A stretch of DNA of 17,615 nt from Rhodospirillaceae bacterium (GTDB lineage: Bacteria > Pseudomonadota > Alphaproteobacteria > UBA828): positions 1-17,615 of the forward strand of contig JAPPKP010000366.1 of NCBI GenBank assembly GCA_028819955.1, written 5' to 3'. Below the pieces are notes generated by a model that did no database searches, was not told the DNA's origin, and saw only the letters and a list, made by a program, of their open reading frames with translations. Positions 7,888 through 14,751 of this stretch are shown here, one piece after another (positions within the stretch are counted from its first letter, which is position 1; every line of letters begins with the position of its first letter). The position numbers were made by a program, and so were the translations under genes.

Positions 7888-9117
7888 TTAGGGGCCGGCT
7901 TCATCGCGCCAAAGTCGCGGCCAGGTCAGGCCGAGGATGAGGGCGGCGACCAGGCCCTCAGCCGCGACGATGCGCACGGCATTGGCGCCGCCGAAGAGCT
8001 CGCCCATGAGCCCGATGTTGGTGAACCCGATCACGCCGGCGCCGATGGTGAGCGAGAGGATGCCGAGCATGCGGCCCCGCATCTCCGGCGGCGCCATCCC
8101 GTAGATCAGCACGGTCTGCATGGTGGAGAAGCCGGCCGCGCCGAGGCCCACGAAGAAGATCACGATGGCCATGGGCGCCGTCTCCGTCATCCAGCTCGCG
8201 ACGAAGGCCAAGGCGGAGTAGCTCGCGGTTCCGAAGAAGTAGAGGCGCCGGTAAGCCCCGGGGCGAACGCCGATGGCGGCGATCAGCAGCGCGCCGGTGA
8301 AGGCGCCACCGCCTTCCAGCGCCGCGAGGCCGCCGATGGCGGCGGCGTTCAGGCCGAGGTTCTCGGTGCCGATGACCGGGATCATCGCGACGAAGGGGAA
8401 GCCCCATATGTTGAAGATCACGGTGACGTAGAGGATGCGGCGGACCTCGGGCTCGCGGGCGAGGAAGCGGAAGCCTTCGCGGAAGTCGCCCAGGAGCCTT
8501 GCGGAGCGCTGCCCCACGCCGGACGCAAACGCCTTCGGAAGCCCCGGTGTCAACATCAGGCACACCGCGTAGAGCGCCGCCGCCAGTCCGAACGCGCCGC
8601 CGAGACCGAGCCATTGGTAAAGCAGCCCGCCGAACAGCGGACCGATCAGCCGCATGGCGTTGCTTGTGGCGCTGTCGAGGCTCATGCCGGCGGCGATTCG
8701 CTCCGCGCCAGCGACGTCGCCGATCATCCGCCGTCGGACGGGCATGTCCGTGGTCCAGACCACGCCAGAAAGGAAGGTCGCGAGCGCGATGTGCCAGTAG
8801 GTGGCGATACCCGAGAGCGCAAGGGCGAGGACGGCGAGCGAGACCAGCGCCGCGACCCCGAGCGAGCTGTAGAGCAGAATGCGCGGGGACAGGCGGTCGG
8901 CGAAGGTGCCGACGATGGGGCCGAACACGGCCAGCGGCAGCATGCGCAGGATGACGAGCAACGCCACCAGCACCGGCGATCCGGTCGTCTCCACGGCGAA
9001 GATGCCGACCACCAGCAGCTCCAGCCAGCGGGAGCCCATGCTGAGGAGGCCGATGAGCCAGAGGCGCAGATAGAGGTGGTCGCCCAGGAGCTCGGTCAGC
9101 CGGCGCGGCAGGATCAT
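7888..9117 (-). CDS. MFS transporter, EntS/MFS_3-like exporter
   Basis: A 409-residue inner-membrane protein with ten to twelve hydrophobic helices, of the major facilitator superfamily. The loop after helix 2, GTFADRLSPRILL, is the MFS motif A variant. TTDMPVRRRMIGDVAG and the following SLDSATSNAMRLIGPLFGG are characteristic of the MFS_3 group, which includes EntS and macrolide-efflux-type exporters. A cytoplasmic loop (about 190-225) separates the two six-helix halves. The second half has APPEMRGRMLGI, the repeat of motif A. Substrate unknown; export of a small molecule or drug is the family norm. The ATG at 9117 is chosen because GAGG lies eight bases upstream and the protein then opens with MILPRRLTELL; the longer reading from 9204 adds 29 unlikely residues. 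First gene of a three-gene minus-strand run, divergent from the toxin-antitoxin pair. Confidence 0.85.
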   Translation of the reverse strand: MILPRRLTELLGDHLYLRLWLIGLLSMGSRWLELLVVGIFAVETTGSPVLVALLVILRMLPLAVFGPIVGTFADRLSPRILLYSSLGVAALVSLAVLALALSGIATYWHIALATFLSGVVWTTDMPVRRRMIGDVAGAERIAAGMSLDSATSNAMRLIGPLFGGLLYQWLGLGGAFGLAAALYAVCLMLTPGLPKAFASGVGQRSARLLGDFREGFRFLAREPEVRRILYVTVIFNIWGFPFVAMIPVIGTENLGLNAAAIGGLAALEGGGAFTGALLIAAIGVRPGAYRRLYFFGTASYSALAFVASWMTETAPMAIVIFFVGLGAAGFSTMQTVLIYGMAPPEMRGRMLGILSLTIGAGVIGFTNIGLMGELFGGANAVRIVAAEGLVAALILGLTWPRLWRDEAGP

Positions 9118-9300
9118 CGATGGCACCTCGCGTTGGGCGACGGCGTTGAGGGGACAGCGAGCCAGCAGGTGGCCCGGTCGGGCGATGGAGTGCGCGGCGC
9201 GCAAGGCGCCGGCGCCCCGCCACTATGACACGAACCGGGGCGGATTGGGTGATAGGGGGCCGGTTGGCGCGATTTGGCGGGTATGCAGCCGTTGTAGGCA

Positions 9301-9329
9301 TCGACTGCATTGCTATCAGCACCTACACT
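9301..9329 (+). promoter_or_regulatory. Candidate promoter of the fitAB-like operon
   Basis: A -35-like TCGACT (9301-9306) and a -10-like TACACT (9324-9329) are separated by 17 bp, and each matches four of six sigma-70 consensus positions. Transcription would start near 9336, giving a leader of about 24 bases with AGGAAGAGG (9343-9351) before the ATG at 9360. Placement is by eye. Confidence 0.35.
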
Positions 9330-9342
9330 GAGGGAACTGATA
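9311..9342. promoter_or_regulatory. Candidate FitA-type operator inverted repeat
   Basis: TGCTATCAG (9311-9319) and CTGATA (9337-9342) form an inverted repeat whose six core bases match perfectly. It brackets the candidate -10 element, where a bound antitoxin would block transcription. The Neisseria FitAB operator is known from the literature as TGCTATCA and TGATAGCA around a 12-bp spacer. The first half here is identical to it, but the spacer between the matching cores is longer, so the geometry differs. Confidence 0.45.
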
Positions 9343-9359
9343 AGGAAGAGGTTGGCGCA

Positions 9360-9602
9360 ATGGCCAGTATTACAATCCGCAACCTCGACGATGGCGTGAA
9401 GTCGCGGCTCAGGGTACGCGCGGCCGAGCACGGACGATCGATGGAGGAAGAGGCGCGGGTCATCCTGCGGGATGCGGTCGGGACGGAGGCCGGAGCGGAT
9501 AACCTCGCCAGCGCGATCCGCGCGCGCTTCGCGCCATTCGGCGGGGTGGAGCTCGAACTCTCGCCGCGGGAGCCCATGCGCGAGCCGCCCGATTTCGATT
9601 GA
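9360..9602 (+). CDS. fitA: FitA-like ribbon-helix-helix antitoxin
   Basis: An 80-residue antitoxin that should bind DNA as a ribbon-helix-helix dimer and neutralise the PIN toxin encoded next. The N-terminal strand MASITIRNLDD (1-11), helix KSRLRVRAAEHGRS (14-27) and helix MEEEARVILRDAV (28-40) make the RHH domain. The C-terminal half, with GGVELEL, resembles the toxin-binding tail of Neisseria FitA in both position and wording. The ATG at 9360 follows AGGAAGAGG (9343-9351) by eight bases and begins exactly at the RHH strand; a longer in-frame reading from 9225 is rejected. The gene ends 9 bp before the toxin start, so the two form one operon. Autorepression through the inverted repeat at 9311-9342 is likely but not proven. 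Confidence 0.9.
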   Translation: MASITIRNLDDGVKSRLRVRAAEHGRSMEEEARVILRDAVGTEAGADNLASAIRARFAPFGGVELELSPREPMREPPDFD

Positions 9603-9611
9603 CGGCTGTCG

Positions 9612-10034
9612 TTGTTCCTCCTGGACACCAACGTCGTCTCCGAACTGATGCGGTCGGCGCCCGAGCCGGCCGTCGAGGCATGGGTGGCGTCGCGCCGGGC
9701 GGCGGACATGTACTTCTCGGCCGTCGGCGAAGCGGAGCTCCGCTACGGGGTCGCGATTATGCCGGTAGGCCGCCGAAGAGACGCGCTCGCATCAGCGGTC
9801 GACGGATTGGTAAGGGAGGACTTCGCCGGTCGAGTGCTGCCGTTCGACAGCGTGGCGGCGCAGGCTTACGCGGAGATTGCCGCCACGCGCCGCAGAGCCG
9901 GCCGGCCCGTCTGTCAGGCCGATTGTCAGATTGCGGCAGTTGCACAGGCGCGCGGCTTTGCAGTGGCCACGCGCAATGTGCGCGATTTCGCCGGTATGGG
10001 TATCGAGGTCGTCAACCCATGGGCGGGCGGGTGA
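9612..10034 (+). CDS. fitB: FitB/VapC-like PIN-domain toxin
   Basis: A 140-residue PIN-domain ribonuclease, the toxin of the pair. The acidic metal-binding residues are in place: Asp5 in FLLDTN, Glu42 in GEAELRYG, Asp104 in QADCQIAA and Asp125 in RNVRDF. The first three fall at the same numbers as in Neisseria FitB, and the C-terminal VVNPW also matches FitB. PIN toxins of this group cleave RNA in a Mg2+-dependent way and are held inactive by the partner antitoxin. The start is most likely the TTG at 9612, since the frame is closed by a stop at 9600 and only a CTG lies between. A weak start with no clear ribosome-binding site would keep toxin below antitoxin. All catalytic residues are intact, so the system looks functional. 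Confidence 0.9.
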   Translation: MFLLDTNVVSELMRSAPEPAVEAWVASRRAADMYFSAVGEAELRYGVAIMPVGRRRDALASAVDGLVREDFAGRVLPFDSVAAQAYAEIAATRRRAGRPVCQADCQIAAVAQARGFAVATRNVRDFAGMGIEVVNPWAGG

Positions 10035-10089
10035 ACGGCGTCACCGTGGCGCTCGCTTGCAGTTGCCTCCCCAGGACGCTTGGTGGATT

Positions 10090-10113
10090 GTCCCGCCGAC
10101 ACGACCGGCGGAC
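10090..10113. other. GC-rich hairpin between the toxin and enolase-superfamily genes
   Basis: A 6-bp stem CCGCCG / CGGCGG (10093-10098 and 10106-10111) with a 7-base loop extends by GT/AC through a one-base bulge. It lies in the 101-bp gap after fitB and ends four bases before the ribosome-binding site at 10118-10126. It could end the toxin transcript or shape the leader of the next gene. No T-tract follows. Confidence 0.35.
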
Positions 10114-10135
10114 GCACAAGGAGGGGACCGAGCCC

Positions 10136-11224
10136 GTGCCGAAGATCGACAAGCTGGAAATCGACCTGTTTCGCCTGCCGCTGCCGGAGCCGGTGGGGGC
10201 TGCGGCGGCGGGCGTGATGACCGCCTTCGACATGGTGACGGCGCGGATCACGGACAGCGACGGCACGACGGGTGTGGGCTACACCGTGGCGCACCAGGGG
10301 CAGGGCGGCCCCATCGCGGCGCTGTGCGACGGGTCCTTCCGCTCGAGCATCGAGGGCCGCGACCCGGACCTGATCGAGACCATCTGGCGGGACATCTACA
10401 AGCGCCACCACTATGCCGGCCGGGGCGGGCCCGTGGCCTTTGCCATGGCGGCGGTGGATGTCGCGCTGTGGGATTTGAAGGGCAACCGGCTCGGCACGCC
10501 TCTCTGGCGGCTGCTCGGCGGCGCCAACCCCTCGGTCAGGGCCTATGCCGGCAACATCGACCTGAACTTCCCGGTAGACAGGCTGCTGGAAGGCGGCATG
10601 GCGAGCGTCGAGCAGGGGTTCCGCTCGGTCAAGATGCGGCTCGGCCGCCCGACCATCGCCGAGGACATCGCCCGCGTCGACGCGATGCGCAACCGCCTGC
10701 CGGACGACATCGAGATGATGGTGGACGCGAACGAGGCCTGGCGGGTGGATCAGGCGGCGCGCGCCATGACGCTGCTCGAGCCCTTCGACCTGGTCTGGCT
10801 GGAGGAGCCCATCGCGCCCGACAATACCGCCGGCTACGCCCATCTGCGCTCGCTCGGCAAGGTGCCGCTGGCGGCGGGCGAGAACCACCACACGCTCGCG
10901 GAGTTTGCGGCGCTGATCGGAGCCGGCGGCGTCGATTTTCCGGAGCCCGACCTCACCACCTGCGGCGGCATCACGCCATTCATGAAGATCGCGCATCTCG
11001 CCGAGGCGCACGGCCTGCCGGTGATGAGTCACGGCGTGCACGACCTGCACATCCACCTGCTGGCGGCCGCTCCGAACGCCGCCTACCTGGAGTGGCATGC
11101 CTTCGACCACGACAAGTACATGGAGGACCCGCTGACCGTGGAGGACGGCTACGCGCATGCGCCGGACCGGCCGGGGCACGGCGTCGCGTTCGACTGGCAG
11201 GCCCTCGCCGCCCACCGGCCGTAG
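10136..11224 (+). CDS. Enolase-superfamily enzyme, mandelate racemase subgroup
   Basis: A 362-residue enzyme with the alpha/beta capping domain (about 1-125) and a TIM barrel. It should abstract a proton alpha to a carboxylate, giving racemisation or, more often in this group, dehydration of a sugar or hydroxy acid. Mg2+ ligands are visible: Asp197 in MVDANE, Glu223 in WLEEP and Glu249 in AGEN. Asp272 in EPDLTTCGG and His299 in MSHG form the His-Asp dyad that defines the mandelate racemase subgroup, with Glu319 in YLEW on the last strand. On the second strand the usual Lys-x-Lys is Lys166-Met-Arg168. The GTG at 10136 is chosen because AAGGAGGGG lies at 10118-10126 and the family start MPKIDKLEIDLF follows. 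Substrate unknown. The isochorismatase-family gene 95 bp downstream may share a pathway. Confidence 0.85.
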   Translation: MPKIDKLEIDLFRLPLPEPVGAAAAGVMTAFDMVTARITDSDGTTGVGYTVAHQGQGGPIAALCDGSFRSSIEGRDPDLIETIWRDIYKRHHYAGRGGPVAFAMAAVDVALWDLKGNRLGTPLWRLLGGANPSVRAYAGNIDLNFPVDRLLEGGMASVEQGFRSVKMRLGRPTIAEDIARVDAMRNRLPDDIEMMVDANEAWRVDQAARAMTLLEPFDLVWLEEPIAPDNTAGYAHLRSLGKVPLAAGENHHTLAEFAALIGAGGVDFPEPDLTTCGGITPFMKIAHLAEAHGLPVMSHGVHDLHIHLLAAAPNAAYLEWHAFDHDKYMEDPLTVEDGYAHAPDRPGHGVAFDWQALAAHRP

Positions 11225-11254
11225 CGCCTCCAACGGCTTGAATGGGGGAGGTTC

Positions 11255-11279
11255 ATCCCGGACTATCCCAGAGTATCCC
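11255..11279. repeat. Three ATCCC units at exact 10-bp spacing
   Basis: ATCCC occurs at 11255, 11265 and 11275 in the leader between the enolase-superfamily and isochorismatase genes. The units (ATCCCGGACT, ATCCCAGAGT, ATCCCGGATG) share the core and near-10-bp period of the array at 1-146, and GTATCCCG occurs in both places. Whether the two are related or coincidental cannot be settled here. Confidence 0.5.
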
Positions 11280-11319
11280 GGATGGAATTGACTCTTGGGC
11301 GTGGAGAGGGAGGAGCGCG

Positions 11320-12036
11320 ATGGGCGAGAGCGATAGGGGCAACGTCAAGGAGGGGTGGAGCGCCTGGTGGAGCTTCGCGCGCATCCCCGAGTTCCCGGTG
11401 GAGGCGGAGAAGACCGCGCTCATCGTGATCGACATGACCTACCAGCAGGCCCACCGCGATTACGGGCTCTGCAAGCGGATCATCGAGGCGGGGCTGGAGG
11501 GCGACCTTTCCTACTACCTCGACCGGATTGACCGCGTGGTGGTGCCGAACCTGGTGCAGCTCATCGCGGCGTGCCGTGAGGCGGGCGCGCCGGTGATCTA
11601 CACGCGCTGCGCCTCGCTGGTGGGCGACGGCTCGGACCAGACCTGGCGACACCGGCACTTCGGCGTGGTCACCACCGTCGACTCGAAGGACGCGCAAGTC
11701 CTCGCGCCGCTCGAGCCGGAGGAGGGCGACATCACGCTGACCAAGTCGGGCTCGGCGGTCTTCCCCTCGACCAACTGCGAGCATCTGCTGCGCGTGAAGG
11801 GGATCACCACCATCGTGGTGAGCGGCATCTTCACCAACAGCTGCGTCGAGGGCACGATCCGGCTCGCGGGCGATCTCGACTTCCGCTGCCTGATGCCCGA
11901 GGACTCATGTGCCGCCATGTCGCCGAGCGGGCATGCCAGCGCGGTCGAGTATCTCGACGGCAATTTCTGCCACGTGAAGCCGACGGCAGAGATCATCCGC
12001 CTGCTGGGCGAAGGGCAGGATGCGGCCGCCGCCTGA
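11320..12036 (+). CDS. Isochorismatase-family cysteine hydrolase
   Basis: A 238-residue alpha/beta hydrolase of the isochorismatase/nicotinamidase family, probably cytoplasmic. The Asp-Lys-Cys triad is present: Asp38 in LIVIDM, Lys142 in TLTKSG and Cys175 in FTNSCVEGT, preceded by the cis-peptide-type VSGIF. Members cleave amides (N-carbamoyl compounds, ureido acids, nicotinamide, biuret) or isochorismate. The cysteine nucleophile favours an amide or ureido substrate, and the presence of an amidase in the window is suggestive only. The N-terminal 30 residues, with WSAWWSF, precede the core and may contribute to oligomer contacts. The ATG at 11320 is supported by GGGAGGAG at 11308-11315; a longer reading from 11242 would run through the ATCCC repeat. 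It ends 2 bp from the convergent CoA-transferase stop. Confidence 0.85.
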   Translation: MGESDRGNVKEGWSAWWSFARIPEFPVEAEKTALIVIDMTYQQAHRDYGLCKRIIEAGLEGDLSYYLDRIDRVVVPNLVQLIAACREAGAPVIYTRCASLVGDGSDQTWRHRHFGVVTTVDSKDAQVLAPLEPEEGDITLTKSGSAVFPSTNCEHLLRVKGITTIVVSGIFTNSCVEGTIRLAGDLDFRCLMPEDSCAAMSPSGHASAVEYLDGNFCHVKPTAEIIRLLGEGQDAAAA

Positions 12037-12038
12037 CG

Positions 12039-13211
12039 CTACTCCGCCTGCCGGATGATACCGTCGCGGGCGAGCGCCGCGCAGGCGGCCTCGTCGTAGC
12101 CGATCTCGCGCAGGATCGCGGTGCTGTGCTGGCCGAGGGCCGGCACGTCCGTCTCGATGCGCCCCGGCTCCTCCCGGAACTTGATCGGGATGCCGAGATG
12201 GGAGGCGCCGTCATCGGCCCGCACCATCATGTCGCGCGCGGCGAGGTGAGGATCGTCGAAGGCTTCCTTGAGGTCGAGGACCGGCGCGAAGCAGATGTCG
12301 CGGCCGGCGAACCAGTCCACCCATTCGGCCTGGGTGCGCGTGGCGAAGGTCTCTTCGAGGAAGGCGTGGAGCGGGGCCTGCGCGGGGCCTGCGGGCTCGC
12401 GGCCGAGGGGGATCAGGTCCGGCCGTCCCACTCCCTCCAGGAAGTTGACGACGAACTTCATCTCGCCCCCGCCCAAGGTGATGTAGTGGCCGTCCCTGGT
12501 GCGGTAGGGGCGGTAGAAGGCGGCGCCGCCCTGGGTGCGTTCGGCTGAGGGGTCCGGCGCGCGGCCGTCGGCGAACACGCGGCCCGCCACGTGCGACGTC
12601 CACGACACCACCGTGTCGAACATGGCGAGATCCAGGTAATCGCCGCGCCCGGTTGCCTGACGGCGCAGCAGGGCCATGAGGATGCCGGCGAGCGCCATGA
12701 GCGAGCCTCCCATGTCCGACGGCGGCAGGCAGGCCATGGCGGGCTTGCCGTCGCCATCGACGCTGAGGCTGGCGACTCCGGCGAGGGCGTTGACGCTGAG
12801 GTCGTGGGCCGGGCGGTCGCGGTAGGGCCCGGACTGGCCGAAGGCCGAGATGGAGGCGTAGACCACCTGCGGCGCGCGTGCGCGCACGGCCTCGTAGCCG
12901 ACGCCGAGGCGATCGACCACGCCGGGGCGGAAGGTCTCGAGCACCACGTCGGCGGTCTCGGCCACGCGCATGAAGGCCTCGCGCCCGGCCTCGCTCTTGA
13001 GATCGACCGCCAGGCTTCGCTTGCCCCGGTTGGCGTTGCGGAAATAGACCGTGTGGCCGGCCTGCACAGGCCCGATGACGCGCGCGGGATCGCCGCTCTT
13101 CGGGTCCTCGACCTTGATCACGTCGGCGCCGTGGTCCGCCATCATCATCGCGAGATGCGGGCCGGGCAGGAACCGGGAGAGGTCCAGCACCCTGATCCCT
13201 TCGAGCTTCAT
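12039..13211 (-). CDS. Class III CoA-transferase (CaiB/BaiF family)
   Basis: A 390-residue CoA-transferase that moves CoA between carboxylic acids, typically from succinyl-CoA, acetyl-CoA or formyl-CoA to an acid entering degradation. Family evidence: the start MKLEGIRVLDLSRFLPGPHL, GADVIKVEDPKSGDPAR (28-44), the NRGKRSLAVDLK turn (61-72), catalytic Asp137 in RPAHDLSVNALAG, and a C-terminal region with AEWVDWFAGRDICFAPVLDLKE. Length is normal for this family. The ATG at 13211 has GGAGG six bases upstream and fits the family N-terminus; the open frame continues far upstream without similarity. The gene converges with the isochorismatase gene, leaving just 2 bp, and is divergent from the DUF3047 gene. 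The acid substrate cannot be deduced; the aldolase and dehydratase-like genes downstream could be in the same CoA-ester pathway. Confidence 0.9.
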   Translation of the reverse strand: MKLEGIRVLDLSRFLPGPHLAMMMADHGADVIKVEDPKSGDPARVIGPVQAGHTVYFRNANRGKRSLAVDLKSEAGREAFMRVAETADVVLETFRPGVVDRLGVGYEAVRARAPQVVYASISAFGQSGPYRDRPAHDLSVNALAGVASLSVDGDGKPAMACLPPSDMGGSLMALAGILMALLRRQATGRGDYLDLAMFDTVVSWTSHVAGRVFADGRAPDPSAERTQGGAAFYRPYRTRDGHYITLGGGEMKFVVNFLEGVGRPDLIPLGREPAGPAQAPLHAFLEETFATRTQAEWVDWFAGRDICFAPVLDLKEAFDDPHLAARDMMVRADDGASHLGIPIKFREEPGRIETDVPALGQHSTAILREIGYDEAACAALARDGIIRQAE

Positions 13212-13350
13212 GGGTCGCCTCCATGCGCGGGTTCGCTCTCGGTTGGCGCCGACATACCCCGTGATCGCCGCGCGCGCCATGGCGCCGAAGCCCGAGCCTG
13301 AGCACTCGCGCAAAGGTGACGGGATGTCCGCCGGCACGGCGGTCGCGTCA

Positions 13351-13376
13351 TTGCCCGAGAGAGGGGTTTCGGGCAG
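13351..13376. other. Hairpin/inverted repeat in the divergent gap between CoA-transferase and DUF3047 genes
   Basis: TGCCCGA (13352-13358) and TCGGGCA (13369-13375) are perfect inverted repeats that extend through wobble and A-T pairs to about nine base pairs. They lie in the 211-bp divergent gap, 48 bp before the DUF3047 start. This could be an operator for either gene or RNA structure in a leader. The rest of the gap shows nothing I can assign; a TAAATT at 13402-13407 resembles a -10 element but lacks a good -35. Confidence 0.35.
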
Positions 13377-13422
13377 GCTTCGGTGCTTGACGGGAGGCAC
13401 ATAAATTCTCCGTCGTCGTGTT

Positions 13423-14064
13423 GTGAAACGCTGCGCGCCCCTTCTGCTTGCATTGATGTTGGCTGCGCTGCCCGCGCGCGCCGAGCCGCTGGTGCTGGCG
13501 TGGCCCTCGCCCGGCAATGACAGGGGCTGGGAGATCGAAGAGTTCGAAGGCGAGACCCGCTATCGCGTGGTCAAGATCGACGGGCAGCGTGTGCTCGAGG
13601 CGGACAGCAACGCCGCGGCGTCGAGTCTTTACCTGGAGAGGGAAGTCGATCTCACGGCGACGCCGATACTGGAATGGAGTTGGCGGATCGAGAAGCCGCT
13701 TGCGCTGGACGACGAGCGGATCAAGGACGGCGACGATTTTGCTGCACGGGTCTACGTGGTCGCGCCCGGCGAGGGAATGTTCGCGCTGCCGCGGGCGATC
13801 AGCTACGTCTGGGCCAACCGGGCGGAGGTGGGCGAGAGCTGGCCCAACCCCTTCACCTCAAAGGTGATGATGGTCGCGATGGATACCGGGGATGCTGAGG
13901 CGGGCACTTGGCGGACCCATCGGCGGGACGTCCGCGCCGACTTCCTCCGCCTCTTCGACATGGAGGTGGACGAGCTCGAAGGCATCGCGGTCATGACCGA
14001 CTCGGACAACTGCGGGCAGAGCGCCCGCGCCTGGTACGGCGAGCTCGCCTTCCACCCCGAATAG
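13423..14064 (+). CDS. Secreted DUF3047-family protein
   Basis: A 213-residue exported protein of unknown function. The N-terminus MKRCAPLLLALMLAALPARA is a classical signal peptide, with AxA-type cleavage after residue 20. The mature part is a likely beta-sandwich: repeated strands such as ILEWSWRIEKPL, DDFAARVYVV and RAWYGELAFHP, with SYVWANRAEVGESWPNPFT in the middle and a late MTDSDNCGQSARAWY. These phrases and the length match DUF3047 proteins, which are widespread and uncharacterised in proteobacteria. The GTG at 13423 is the best start because it places the signal peptide at the N-terminus, though no clear ribosome-binding site precedes it. It probably acts in the periplasm. It is convergent with the histidine-rich protein gene. 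Confidence 0.75.
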   Translation: MKRCAPLLLALMLAALPARAEPLVLAWPSPGNDRGWEIEEFEGETRYRVVKIDGQRVLEADSNAAASSLYLEREVDLTATPILEWSWRIEKPLALDDERIKDGDDFAARVYVVAPGEGMFALPRAISYVWANRAEVGESWPNPFTSKVMMVAMDTGDAEAGTWRTHRRDVRADFLRLFDMEVDELEGIAVMTDSDNCGQSARAWYGELAFHPE

Positions 14065-14089
14065 GACGCACCGACCCGGTTAGGGCGTA

Positions 14090-14103
14090 AGCGGATGGCC
14101 GCT
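14090..14103. terminator. Weak hairpin in the convergent gap after the DUF3047 gene
   Basis: AGCGG / CCGCT form a 5-bp stem with an ATGG loop. It lies between the stop at 14064 and the convergent stop at 14102, overlapping the latter by two bases. The stem is short and no T-tract follows, so it may be chance in GC-rich sequence. Confidence 0.2.
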
Positions 14104-14740
14104 ACCACCTGTGGTCGTGACCGTGCCGATGCCGCTGAGGATGAACGTGGCGGGGCTGCGGGTGAACCCGCTGACTGTACATGTGGCGATGCCGGTGTTG
14201 CGGAGGATGCACGTGCCGGTGCTGCGGATGAACCTGATGGCGCCGCCAATGGCGATACTCGTGCCGTTCCGGGTGGACGTGCCAGGGCTGAAGATGAACC
14301 CGCGGGCCGTGCCACTCGCGATACTTGTGCCGTTGCGGGTGCGCCTGCCAGGGCCTTACGTGGAGCCGCGGGCCGTACCACTCGCGATGGTGGTAGCGCT
14401 GGGGATGGACGTGCCTGGGTCCCGGATACCCCAGCCACACGCTCCATCCGTGTCGATGGTGCCGCGGATGCTGATGCCATCCTCCGTGGTGTCGATGGGT
14501 GAAGAAGGGACCGTCGTACGGGGCTACCAACGTCACGCCGACGCTGAACGAGTTCCGGTGCTTGGACCGCTTGTCGGATTTCGGGCCGAGCAGGCCGCCG
14601 ATGACGCCGCCCACGATCGCTCCTTCCCACGACCATTCGTGGTCGGCGCGGGCGGGCGTCTCCGCCACGGTCGAGCCGAGCACGATGACGGCCGCGAGCG
14701 CGATTCCGCCAATGAGACACCGTTTCCAGTTCCGCATCAT
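14102..14740 (-). CDS. Exported histidine-rich repeat protein
   Basis: A 212-residue protein I cannot place in a named family. It begins with a signal peptide (MMRNWKRCLIGGIALAAVIVLGS, cleavage likely after ARA near residue 33). A glycine-zipper-like GAIVGGVIGGLLG follows (about 40-52), then SFSVGVTLVAPYDGPFF. The last two thirds are dense in His, Arg, Pro, Gln and Trp, with about 38 histidines in the whole protein. Two full 22-residue units of the form GPRxHxxPWxxHPxRHxYRxW, flanked by degenerate ones, correspond to a 66-bp DNA repeat (14261-14326 and 14327-14392). HVHPQR-like pieces recur to the C-terminus. The start is taken at the ATG at 14740, six bases after GGAGG (14747-14751 on the complement); the ATG at 14746 directly abuts that site. 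Metal binding in the periplasm is a reasonable guess from composition, nothing more. Confidence 0.6.
   Translation of the reverse strand: MMRNWKRCLIGGIALAAVIVLGSTVAETPARADHEWSWEGAIVGGVIGGLLGPKSDKRSKHRNSFSVGVTLVAPYDGPFFTHRHHGGWHQHPRHHRHGWSVWLGYPGPRHVHPQRYHHREWYGPRLHVRPWQAHPQRHKYREWHGPRVHLQPWHVHPERHEYRHWRRHQVHPQHRHVHPPQHRHRHMYSQRVHPQPRHVHPQRHRHGHDHRW
14261..14392. repeat. 66-bp direct repeat inside the histidine-rich gene
   Basis: Two adjacent 66-bp copies begin with GTGCCGTT at 14261 and 14327 on the plus strand. They share long blocks such as CGCGGGCCGT and CACTCGCGAT. A third, more diverged copy follows to about 14430. On the minus strand each encodes one 22-residue unit of the protein. Confidence 0.7.
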
Positions 14741-14751
14741 CGCCATCCTCC

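Noticed and set aside
9205..9216. Perfect 12-bp palindrome GGCGCCGGCGCC upstream of the MFS gene
   Set aside because: Such GC palindromes arise readily at this base composition, and there is no second copy or promoter context to support an operator.
9599..10135. N-terminal extension of the enolase-superfamily enzyme through the toxin gene
   Set aside because: The toxin frame has all PIN catalytic residues, and a good ribosome-binding site sits before the GTG at 10136.
13387..13407. TTGACG and TAAATT as a promoter for the DUF3047 gene
   Set aside because: The spacer is 9 bp, incompatible with sigma-70 geometry.
13212..13517. Upstream extension of the CoA-transferase frame
   Set aside because: The family N-terminus and a good ribosome-binding site fix the start at 13211; the extension is low-complexity and overlaps the divergent gene.
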